From Oscillospiraceae bacterium (lineage in GTDB: Bacteria; Bacillota; Clostridia; Oscillospirales; Ruminococcaceae), in NCBI GenBank assembly GCA_900757485.1, contig CAAEOA010000093.1, forward strand, positions 1-5,153: DNA of 5,153 bases, read 5' to 3'. The translations under genes and the position numbers were made by a program. This document shows, one piece after another, positions 1 to 5,153 of the stretch (position 1 is the stretch's first letter; each line of letters starts with the position of its first letter). The notes below the pieces were generated by a model. The model saw only the letters and a program-made list of their open reading frames with translations, did not search any database and had not been told where the DNA came from.

Positions 1-317
1 GGAAGCAATTCGCCGGCAATTTTATACATATTCGGAATCATCAAAAGAAGACCCTGAGATGCAGTAAATGTTGTGGTGAGAGCACCGCCCTCCAAAGAAC
101 CGTGAACGGTACCGGCAGCACCGGCTTCTGATTGCATTTCAACAACCTTTACTTGATTGCCGAAGATGTTTTTACGACCTTCAACAGACCATTTATCAGC
201 CATTTCAGCCATAACGGACGAAGGTGTAATGGGGTAGATCGCAGCCAAGTCGGTAAATGCGTATGATACATGAGCTGCAGCATTATTACCGTCCATGGTT
301 TTCATTTTTCTTGCCAT
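1..317 (-). CDS. nifJ: Pyruvate:ferredoxin (flavodoxin) oxidoreductase, N-terminal part
   Basis: This gene runs leftward and is cut by the window edge after about 105 codons of a protein that is normally near 1,170-1,200 residues. The enzyme is cytoplasmic, uses thiamine diphosphate and iron-sulfur clusters, and oxidises pyruvate plus CoA to acetyl-CoA and CO2 while reducing ferredoxin or flavodoxin. The visible part is the start of the pyruvate-binding domain. It carries YPITPSS at residues 28-34, with the family's substrate-contacting Thr at 31. It also carries VVEMQSEAGAAG at about 58-69, where E64 matches the Glu that activates the cofactor in characterised enzymes. GSLEGGALTTTFTASQGLLL follows. 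The start at 317 is chosen because AGGAGG (complement of 326-331) lies 8 bases upstream; Met5 is a less likely alternative. It is transcribed divergently from the CorC-like gene. The family call is firm; the true electron acceptor is not visible. Confidence 0.95.
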   Translation of the reverse strand, partial: MARKMKTMDGNNAAAHVSYAFTDLAAIYPITPSSVMAEMADKWSVEGRKNIFGNQVKVVEMQSEAGAAGTVHGSLEGGALTTTFTASQGLLLMIPNMYKIAGELL

Positions 318-392
318 TTATATATCCTCCTATAATATAATTAACAGTGTAAGTAATCGTGTGAGGCGAAAACAATGTCGCGTTTTACACCA

Positions 393-421
393 ACCATAAT
401 TTTATCATTTTTGCCTGACAA
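393..421 (-). promoter_or_regulatory. Tentative nifJ promoter
   Basis: Reading leftward, TTGTCA (complement of 416-421) is followed after 17 bases by TATGGT (complement of 393-398). The -35 box matches 5 of 6 consensus positions and the -10 box 4 of 6. Transcription would begin near 386 and give an untranslated leader of about 70 bases before nifJ. A second TTGTCA (complement of 448-453) with TATTTA 18 bases on (complement of 424-429) is a weaker alternative. It would overlap the Rex-like palindrome. Confidence 0.4.
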
Positions 422-435
422 AGTAAATAGGAATA

Positions 436-453
436 TTGTTTAAAATTTGACAA
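436..453. promoter_or_regulatory. Rex-like operator candidate upstream of nifJ
   Basis: The 18-mer TTGTTTAAAATTTGACAA is an imperfect palindrome. It matches the clostridial Rex consensus TTGTTAANNNNTTAACAA at 12 of the 14 defined positions; the mismatches are positions 6 and 14. Rex is a redox-sensing repressor that releases DNA when NADH/NAD+ is high and controls many fermentation genes in Bacillota. The site lies about 120 bp upstream of nifJ and upstream of the favoured nifJ promoter. It overlaps the -35 box of the weaker alternative promoter, where binding would repress. The match was made by eye in AT-rich DNA, so chance is a real alternative. Confidence 0.35.
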
Positions 454-541
454 AACCGACCGGATAATCCAGTAAATACGCAAAATTTACAAATTTGTCA
501 TATGCGGATATCGATTAGGTGCGGTTTCACAGTATTTTTGA

Positions 542-570
542 TTGACTTTTCCCACAATTTTCTATATACT
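542..570 (+). promoter_or_regulatory. Sigma-A type promoter for the CorC-like gene
   Basis: TTGACT at 542-547 and TATACT at 565-570 are separated by exactly 17 bases, each matching consensus at 5 of 6 positions. Transcription would begin near 577, leaving a leader of about 55 bases before the start codon at 632. The promoter lies inside an upstream in-frame extension of the reading frame that begins at TTG 542. This argues strongly that the extension is not translated. Confidence 0.75.
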
Positions 571-631
571 GATACTATATGTATATATTAATGTTTCATT
601 CGTATTGATAGTGAAAGGAATGGTTGATTTA

Positions 632-2014
632 ATGGACGGCGACGGTAGTACGATCACTTATGTGATTATCTTCATCTGCCTGGTTGTGTTAGCGGCGTTT
701 TTTAATGCGTCGCAGACAGCAATTGTTACATTTAATGACAGCAAGCTGAAAAAATTGAGTGAGGACGGAAACAAAAAAGCAGAACAGCTTTTAAAAATTA
801 CGAAGTCTCCCTCAAGGTTTATGGATTTCTGTGATATCTGCGCTTTTTTGTTTGCCATGGGAGCGGTTGTTATTGCAACATGGATGCTTCGGAATATCAT
901 CGGGTATGTGAATCCGACGGATTCTTTTCAGACTCCGTTTCAGCTGTTTTTGGGACATTGGTGGGGTGTTGCAATTGTCTTGCTGCTTTGGATTGTTTTG
1001 GTCACATTTGCGGTATATGTGCTTTCCTATATGCTACCCAGAAAGGTCGCTACGCACCGTCCGGAGCGCTTTGCGTTTTTTTGTATTGCACCGCTTCGTT
1101 TTTTTAAAGCCATATTTTTCCCTTTTGCCGCATTAACGGTCGGGTTGTCGAATGGCATGTCCCGCGTGTTCGGCGTTGATCCGAATAAGGAAAAAGAGGA
1201 CGCTACCGAGGAAGAAATACGGATGATGGTAGACGTCGGCAACGAAAAAGGAGTCATTGAAGAGAGCCAGAAAGATATGATTAATAATATCTTTGAGTTC
1301 GATGACCGTACGGCAGAAGAAGTGATGACTCACCGTACGGAAGTCATTGCGGTGTCACAGGATGCTACGATCAGTGATATCGTATATTATGCGATTAATG
1401 AGGGGTTTTCGCGTATTCCGGTTTATGAGGATGATATTGATAATATCGTCGGCGTTATTTATGTCAAGGATTTGCTCTGTCTGGTCGGCTGCAAATCAAC
1501 GGAAGATTTTAAAATATCCGATTTTATTCGTCCGGTACTTTATGTGCCGGAGTCAAATCGCTGCCGGGAGCTTTTTAAGGAGTTTACCGATAAAAAGATA
1601 CATATGGCAGTAGTTGTAGACGAATACGGCGGTACTTCCGGTATTGTTACGATGGAGGATTTGCTGGAGTCAATTGTCGGTAATATTCAGGATGAATATG
1701 ATGATGAAGAAATTGAAATTCAGAAGATGAATGATACCACTTATATGATAGACGGCGGCGCAGATTTGGAAGAAGTGGCGGAAACTTTAGGATTGGATAT
1801 CAGTGAAAACGAAGATTATGATACGTTGGGCGGATTAATTACCGATATATTGGGACGCATTCCGGATGACGGTGAAATGCCGGCAGTGACCTATCAGAAT
1901 GTTGATTTCACAGTACTTGTTGTGGAAGACAGAAGGGTTGTTAAGGTGAAAGCTGTTATTCGTCCCGCTATTGAATTGGAACAGGAAAATGATTCGGACA
2001 AGGATAAAAAATAG
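632..2014 (+). CDS. CNNM/CorC (HlyC) family membrane protein with CBS pair, atypical membrane domain
   Basis: The 460-residue protein has the three-part layout of CNNM/CorC (hemolysin-C-like) proteins. A DUF21 membrane domain spans about 8-180, with hydrophobic segments near 8-34, 64-91, 112-136 and 147-175. A CBS pair spans about 228-356 and includes EEVMTHRTEV, SRIPVYEDDIDNIVGVIYVKDLL in pieces, VVVDEYGG and GIVTMEDLLESI. A CorC_HlyC domain spans about 368-448. Relatives include Mg2+ transporters gated by ATP at the CBS pair. Here the cytoplasmic part looks canonical, but the membrane motifs do not: FFNASQTA (23-30) replaces FFSASETA, and SYMLPRKVA (132-140) replaces GE-x-x-PKxxA. Mg2+ transport should therefore not be assumed. 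The start at 632 is preferred over ATG 620 and TTG 542 because AAAGGA (614-619) abuts ATG 620 but sits 12 bases before 632, and the promoter covers 542-570. No terminator separates it from the next gene. Confidence 0.9.
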   Translation: MDGDGSTITYVIIFICLVVLAAFFNASQTAIVTFNDSKLKKLSEDGNKKAEQLLKITKSPSRFMDFCDICAFLFAMGAVVIATWMLRNIIGYVNPTDSFQTPFQLFLGHWWGVAIVLLLWIVLVTFAVYVLSYMLPRKVATHRPERFAFFCIAPLRFFKAIFFPFAALTVGLSNGMSRVFGVDPNKEKEDATEEEIRMMVDVGNEKGVIEESQKDMINNIFEFDDRTAEEVMTHRTEVIAVSQDATISDIVYYAINEGFSRIPVYEDDIDNIVGVIYVKDLLCLVGCKSTEDFKISDFIRPVLYVPESNRCRELFKEFTDKKIHMAVVVDEYGGTSGIVTMEDLLESIVGNIQDEYDDEEIEIQKMNDTTYMIDGGADLEEVAETLGLDISENEDYDTLGGLITDILGRIPDDGEMPAVTYQNVDFTVLVVEDRRVVKVKAVIRPAIELEQENDSDKDKK

Positions 2015-2077
2015 TCAAATTAAAAATTCAAGGTTTATTTTTTATAAGGCATACGTTGAAAAGGAGCGATGATTTCA

Positions 2078-2938
2078 ATGAAAATATGCACTTCAACACA
2101 AAGATGGACTCATTTGTTTTCTATGCAGGAAACACTGCAAAAGCATGCGGAGGCAGGATTTGACGCGATTGATTTATCTTTGTATGATTTGGAAAAAACG
2201 ACAATACTCGATAGTCCGAATTACTTAGAACAAGCGGCTATCATTCGTGACATGGCTTCTTCTAACGGGTTGGAAATATTGCAGGCGCATGCTCCTTTTA
2301 GCCATCATTGGACGGACGAAGAAGGAATTGCCCGTGTGATTCGTTCCATTGAAGTATGTGGTGTTGCGCATATTCCGAATATTGTGGTTCACCCCTGTTT
2401 TTTAGGCGATCGGCAATATAATGAAAAGCAGAAAGAATATTTCGACATCAATGTAAGTTATTACAATCGCCTTCGTCCTTATGCGGAAAAAGCCGGTGTA
2501 AATATTGCCATAGAGAATATGTTTGTGTGGGACAGTCAAAAAAATAAAATTGCACCGTCTATTTTTTCTACTGCAGAAGAAATGATAGACATGCTGGAAG
2601 TTTTAGATGGTCCGTTTACCGTGTGCCTTGATGTAGGGCATACAAATCTGAACGGGGCACAGACTGCAGAAGAAATGATTAAAAAATTGGGAAAAGAACA
2701 TCTGGGATGCCTGCATATCCACGATAATGACGGAATAAGCGATCTTCATACTTTGCCTTTGACGCAGAAGATGGATTTTAAATCAATTTTTACGGCGTTA
2801 CATGATATTCAATACAACGGATATTTCACCTATGAAGCAGATGGCTTTTTTGCGCGTTTACCAGCCTCATGTTATTCGGCTGCAGCGCGGTTAATGGCGG
2901 ATTTGGCACGGGATGTTATTCGTACATATCAATTATGA
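2078..2938 (+). CDS. Sugar phosphate isomerase/epimerase-like TIM-barrel protein (AP endonuclease 2 / xylose isomerase-like superfamily)
   Basis: This is a 286-residue soluble, presumably cytoplasmic protein of the xylose isomerase-like TIM-barrel superfamily, whose members isomerise or epimerise sugars and polyols at a divalent metal site. The expected metal-site elements appear in order: AHAPF (H71), VVHP (H105), IAIENMF (E146), CLDVGHTN (D185, H188), HIHDN (H213, H215, D216) and YEAD (E253). The length suits the sugar-epimerase branch. I place the start at ATG 2078 because AAGGAG (2061-2066) is 11 bases upstream; the in-frame ATG at 2069 is only 2 bases from it and would add three residues. 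The gene follows the CorC-like gene by 63 bp with no visible terminator or promoter between, so co-transcription is likely. The substrate cannot be read from the sequence, and no sugar transport or kinase genes are adjacent. The related endonuclease IV is a less likely alternative. Confidence 0.85.
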   Translation: MKICTSTQRWTHLFSMQETLQKHAEAGFDAIDLSLYDLEKTTILDSPNYLEQAAIIRDMASSNGLEILQAHAPFSHHWTDEEGIARVIRSIEVCGVAHIPNIVVHPCFLGDRQYNEKQKEYFDINVSYYNRLRPYAEKAGVNIAIENMFVWDSQKNKIAPSIFSTAEEMIDMLEVLDGPFTVCLDVGHTNLNGAQTAEEMIKKLGKEHLGCLHIHDNDGISDLHTLPLTQKMDFKSIFTALHDIQYNGYFTYEADGFFARLPASCYSAAARLMADLARDVIRTYQL

Positions 2939-2973
2939 TTTTATCATTGGCGATGAGATGGCTGAAAAAAGAC

Positions 2974-3003
2974 TTGACAAGATCAAAGCATTTATTATAT
3001 AAT
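2974..3003 (+). promoter_or_regulatory. Promoter of the ilvB leader
   Basis: A perfect -35 box TTGACA (2974-2979) is followed by a perfect -10 box TATAAT (2998-3003) with an 18-base spacer. Transcription should begin near 3010, about 20 bases before the first element of the T-box RNA. Both boxes match consensus fully, so transcript initiation is probably strong and constitutive. Control then falls to the downstream terminator decision. Confidence 0.85.
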
Positions 3004-3223
3004 AATTTCAAATCATATAATATGATGTAAATGCAGTGATAGGGAAAAATTCAAATACGGTCGCCCGCAGAGAGTTGCCGGTTGGTGTAAGGCAACGGGA
3101 TCGGTTTGCGATAACTCACCCTTGAGCAGTCAGCTGAACGCATTTGTCAGTAGGTGTGACCGTTTTTTCCACGTTACAGGAAAATCCTGTTAATCCGTTT
3201 CGGACGATGGGAAGCAAGCGGCT

Positions 3224-3247
3224 GTACAGCAATCAGTACAGCAATCA
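3224..3247 (+). repeat. Two tandem copies of a 12-base unit within the T-box leader
   Basis: GTACAGCAATCA occurs at 3224-3235 and again, identically and without a gap, at 3236-3247. The second copy supplies the 3' arm of stem III and runs into the first base of the T-box sequence. The first copy lies within the 10-base palindrome GCTGTACAGC (3221-3230). The structure may have arisen by a slipped-strand duplication. Confidence 0.9.
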
Positions 3248-3269
3248 GAGTGGTACCGCGGAAGCAACT

Positions 3270-3311
3270 GCCTTCGTCTCTTTTGTCAATAAAGAGAACG
3301 AGGGCTTTTTT
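3270..3311 (+). terminator. Intrinsic terminator of the T-box leader, mutually exclusive with the antiterminator
   Basis: The 5' arm GCCTTCGTCTCTTT (3270-3283) pairs with AAAGAGAACGAGGGC (3291-3305), with one G-T pair and one bulged A, across a short loop and followed by six T residues (3306-3311). The competing antiterminator uses AGAG (3247-3250) with CTCT (3278-3281) and GAAG (3261-3264) with CTTC (3272-3275), leaving TGGTACC in the bulge that binds the tRNA acceptor end. Because 3272-3281 is needed by both folds, only one can form. Confidence 0.92.
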
Positions 3312-3356
3312 GTATTTATTTTGAATATTACCGAAAAGAAAGGATTTTATGTTGTC

Positions 3357-5030
3357 ATGAAATTAAATGGTTCAGAAATACTTTTAGAATGTTTGTTGGA
3401 ACAAGGCGTGGATACCGTCTTTGGATACCCGGGCGGATCGGTCTTGAATATTTACGACGCCTTGTATAAATACAGCGATAAAATAACCCATATTTTAACA
3501 GCGCATGAGCAGGGCGCCTGTCATGCAGCAGACGGATATGCACGCTCCAGTGGAAGAACCGGTGTTGTGATTGCTACATCGGGTCCCGGCGCTACCAATT
3601 TGGTAACAGGAATTGCCACCGCCTATATGGATTCCATTCCGTTAGTTGCCATTACCGGTAATGTGCCGGTCAGCCTATTGGGGCTGGACAGCTTTCAGGA
3701 AGTAGATATTGCCGGTATCACCATGCCGGTGACCAAGCATAATTATATTGTAAAAGATGTAAGAGAACTTGCAGATACTGTTCGGGAAGCATTTTATATT
3801 GCAAATGAGGGCAGAAAAGGTCCGGTACTGATTGACATACCAAAGGATGTTACGGCAAATTTGTGTGAATACACGAAAAAAGAGCCGGAGCCGATTGCGT
3901 CCGGGAAAACAATAGAAGCTTTCGAAGTGAATCAGGCAATTGCACTGCTGAAAAAGGCAAAACGCCCTTTTGTTTACACCGGCGGAGGTGTTATCCTTTC
4001 AGATGCACAGCAGGAAGTGAAAACGTTTGTAGAACGCTGTGATGCAGTTGTTTCGTCTTCTTTAATGGGACAGGGTGGATTTGATAATACCGATCTGCGT
4101 TATATGGGTATGCTCGGAATGCATGGGTCAAAAACTTCCTCTTTAGCAATCACTGATTGCGATCTTTTTGTCGGAATCGGTACTCGGTTCAGCGATCGAG
4201 TTATCTGTGATATTAAATCTTTTGCTCCCAACGCAGACATATTGCATATTGATATTGATTCTACTGAAATTAATAAAAATATTAAAGTTGGTTATCAGAT
4301 CATCGGTGACGTAAAGCAGGTGCTAAAGCTGATTAATGAACAATTGCCGCAGCAAGCTCATCCCGACTGGATTCAACAGATTGTCGCATGGAAAGCGGAA
4401 TATCCGCTGATGCAGCAGGGGCAAACTACCGATTCGGTCGTGCCGCAGGAGGTCATTGAAATCCTTGATAGGCTGACCGAGGGGGAGGCAATTATTGCTA
4501 CTGAGGTTGGACAGCATCAAATGTGGGCAGCACAGTTTTATAACTTCAGGCATCCGCATCAGTTTGTATCTTCAGGCGGATTGGGCACGATGGGCTTCGG
4601 ATTCGGCGCGGCAATCGGTGCAAAAGTGGCAAATCCGGATAAAAAGGTCGTAAATATTGCCGGAGACGGCAGTTTCCATATGAATCTGAATGAATTGGTT
4701 ACCATTTCAAAATATCAGATTCCGGTAGTGGAGTTGGTGTTTAATAATAACGTGCTTGGTATGGTACGGCAGTGGCAGAAATTGTTTTATGACCGGCGTT
4801 TTTCGCAGACCACGCTGGAACGTCCTACCGATTATCTGAAGCTGGGAGAGGCTTTTGGCGTCAAGGCGTTGGTAATCGAAAAGAGAGAAGAGATAGAACC
4901 GGTTCTGCGCGAGGCTCTTACCGGCAATCAACCGGTGTTGATCGAATGCCGCATTGACAAAGACATTAATGTGTTGCCGATGGTTCCGGCAGGAGGATCA
5001 ATCAGTGAGCCGATTTTGGAAATGAACTAA
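3357..5030 (+). CDS. ilvB: Acetolactate synthase (acetohydroxyacid synthase), large catalytic subunit
   Basis: The 557-residue cytoplasmic enzyme joins two pyruvates to acetolactate, or pyruvate and 2-oxobutyrate to acetohydroxybutyrate, the first common step to valine, leucine and isoleucine. The N-terminal thiamine-diphosphate domain has GYPGG (23-27) and the activating Glu E51 in AHEQGA. The central FAD-type domain has GTRFSDR (275-281). The C-terminal domain has EVGQHQMW (383-390), the cofactor/Mg motif GDGS (436-439) ending in NNN (463-465), and MVRQW (469-473), a hallmark of biosynthetic rather than catabolic acetolactate synthases. I use ATG 3357 because AAAGGA (3339-3344) lies upstream at 12 bases and the sequence aligns with family N-termini from there. 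The upstream in-frame stretch from TTG 3144 is T-box RNA, including the terminator. The regulatory subunit gene follows after 24 bp. The length is slightly short for the family but no domain is missing. Confidence 0.96.
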   Translation: MKLNGSEILLECLLEQGVDTVFGYPGGSVLNIYDALYKYSDKITHILTAHEQGACHAADGYARSSGRTGVVIATSGPGATNLVTGIATAYMDSIPLVAITGNVPVSLLGLDSFQEVDIAGITMPVTKHNYIVKDVRELADTVREAFYIANEGRKGPVLIDIPKDVTANLCEYTKKEPEPIASGKTIEAFEVNQAIALLKKAKRPFVYTGGGVILSDAQQEVKTFVERCDAVVSSSLMGQGGFDNTDLRYMGMLGMHGSKTSSLAITDCDLFVGIGTRFSDRVICDIKSFAPNADILHIDIDSTEINKNIKVGYQIIGDVKQVLKLINEQLPQQAHPDWIQQIVAWKAEYPLMQQGQTTDSVVPQEVIEILDRLTEGEAIIATEVGQHQMWAAQFYNFRHPHQFVSSGGLGTMGFGFGAAIGAKVANPDKKVVNIAGDGSFHMNLNELVTISKYQIPVVELVFNNNVLGMVRQWQKLFYDRRFSQTTLERPTDYLKLGEAFGVKALVIEKREEIEPVLREALTGNQPVLIECRIDKDINVLPMVPAGGSISEPILEMN

Positions 5031-5054
5031 CTTCAGCAGAAAGGATTAAATAAA

Positions 5055-5153
5055 ATGGAACATTTACACATGTTGTCAATATTGGTACGGAATAAGTCGG
5101 GGGTTTTACAGCGGATCACCGGTTTGTTCAGCCGCCGCGGATATAATATTCAA
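5055..5153 (+). CDS. ilvN: Acetolactate synthase small regulatory subunit, N-terminal part
   Basis: The first 33 codons lie in the window and the frame runs off the right edge. The peptide is the beginning of an ACT domain of the IlvN/IlvH type, with the typical run from LSILVRNKSGVL through LFSRRGYNI, in which the NKSGVL turn forms part of the valine-binding site in known small subunits. The subunit binds IlvB, raises its activity and usually gives feedback inhibition by valine. The start has AAAGGA (5040-5045) 9 bases upstream and lies 24 bp after ilvB, so the two are surely co-transcribed under the T-box. The symbol could equally be written ilvH; the visible part does not separate them. 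Confidence 0.93.
   Translation, partial: MEHLHMLSILVRNKSGVLQRITGLFSRRGYNIQ

Larger units (their letters stand above)
3031..3311 (+). promoter_or_regulatory. T-box riboswitch (tRNA-sensing leader) with CUC leucine specifier, controlling ilvB
   Basis: The T-box sequence AGAGTGGTACCGCG (3247-3260) is nearly identical to the consensus AGGGTGGNACCGCG. Stem I is recognisable: AGAGAG at 3069-3074, a distal helix GTTGCC (3074-3079) with GGCAAC (3091-3096), and the loop motif GGTG (3084-3087). Lower pairings are TCGC (3061-3064) with GCGA (3108-3111) and AGGG (3041-3044) with CCCT (3119-3122). A kink-turn-like GA element lies below them. The specifier-loop segment AACTCACCCTTGAG (3113-3126) places CTC at 3115-3117, followed by the usual purine, which reads as leucine. 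The acceptor-binding TGGT (3251-3254) suits tRNAs with discriminator A, as tRNA-Leu has. AGTAGG at 3149-3154 marks the stem II region. Stem III is GCTGTAC (3221-3227) with GTACAGC (3236-3242). Uncharged tRNA-Leu would stabilise the antiterminator and permit transcription. The T-box call is firm; the specifier assignment is by alignment of motifs. Confidence 0.95.

Noticed and set aside
447..478. Plus-strand promoter from a perfect TTGACA at 447-452
   Set aside because: No acceptable -10 box lies 16-18 bases downstream. TAAATA at 473 is 20 bases away and GATAAT at 463 only 10. The TTGACA is better explained as half of the Rex-like palindrome or as chance.
542..631. N-terminal extension of the CorC-like protein beginning at TTG 542
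   Set aside because: The extension contains the best promoter in this region (542-570), has no ribosome binding site before TTG 542, and is not part of the family's usual N-terminus.
658..1333. Minus-strand and alternative-frame reading frames over the CorC-like gene
   Set aside because: They lack recognisable domains and ribosome binding sites, and they lie wholly within a gene supported by clear domain motifs.
2015..2077. Separate promoter for the TIM-barrel gene
   Set aside because: The 63-bp AT-rich gap has no pair of boxes at usual spacing; co-transcription with the upstream gene is simpler.
2939..2973. Terminator after the TIM-barrel gene
   Set aside because: Only very short complementary stretches such as TCAT/ATGA are present and no T run follows, so readthrough toward the ilv promoter region cannot be excluded.
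3146..3168. Second intrinsic terminator inside the leader (GTCA/TGAC followed by a T run)
   Set aside because: The stem is only four base pairs and the segment belongs to the stem II region of the T-box; the T run alone is not enough.
3144..3356. In-frame extension of ilvB beginning at a non-ATG codon within the leader
   Set aside because: The segment is T-box RNA with its terminator. The open frame is fortuitous, and family homology starts at MKLNGSE from 3357.

Overview
The window looks like chromosomal DNA of a low- to mid-GC anaerobic member of the Bacillota, probably Clostridia or a relative. The supporting signs are a pyruvate:ferredoxin oxidoreductase gene, strong purine-rich ribosome binding sites, near-consensus sigma-A type promoters, and a tRNA-sensing T-box leader in front of the branched-chain amino acid genes. 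I cannot name the genus from the sequence alone. No mobile element, CRISPR array, tRNA or rRNA was seen.

Layout. Positions 1-317 (minus strand) hold the first 105 codons of nifJ (pyruvate:ferredoxin/flavodoxin oxidoreductase). Positions 318-631 are a divergent control region. It holds a tentative nifJ promoter, an 18-bp Rex-like imperfect palindrome (436-453) and a very good plus-strand promoter (542-570). That promoter drives a CNNM/CorC-type membrane protein (632-2014), followed after 63 bp by a sugar phosphate isomerase/epimerase-like TIM-barrel protein (2078-2938), probably in the same transcript. A new promoter (2974-3003) then starts a long leader, a T-box riboswitch with a CUC (Leu) specifier that ends in an intrinsic terminator (about 3031-3311). 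Downstream are ilvB (3357-5030), the acetolactate synthase catalytic subunit, and the start of its regulatory subunit ilvN/ilvH (5055 to the window edge).

How the parts work together. Pyruvate is the metabolic link. NifJ oxidises it to acetyl-CoA with reduction of ferredoxin, while IlvB/IlvN condense it toward valine, leucine and isoleucine. The T-box reading is that uncharged leucine tRNA stabilises the antiterminator and allows ilvBN transcription. The Rex-like site, if real, would tie nifJ to the NADH/NAD+ ratio. The two middle genes have no clear connection to either pathway.

Most of the window is ordinary. The least ordinary item is the CorC-like protein: its cytoplasmic CBS and CorC_HlyC domains look canonical, but its membrane domain has lost the residues normally conserved at the Mg2+ site. 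I did not find a convincing new multi-gene system.
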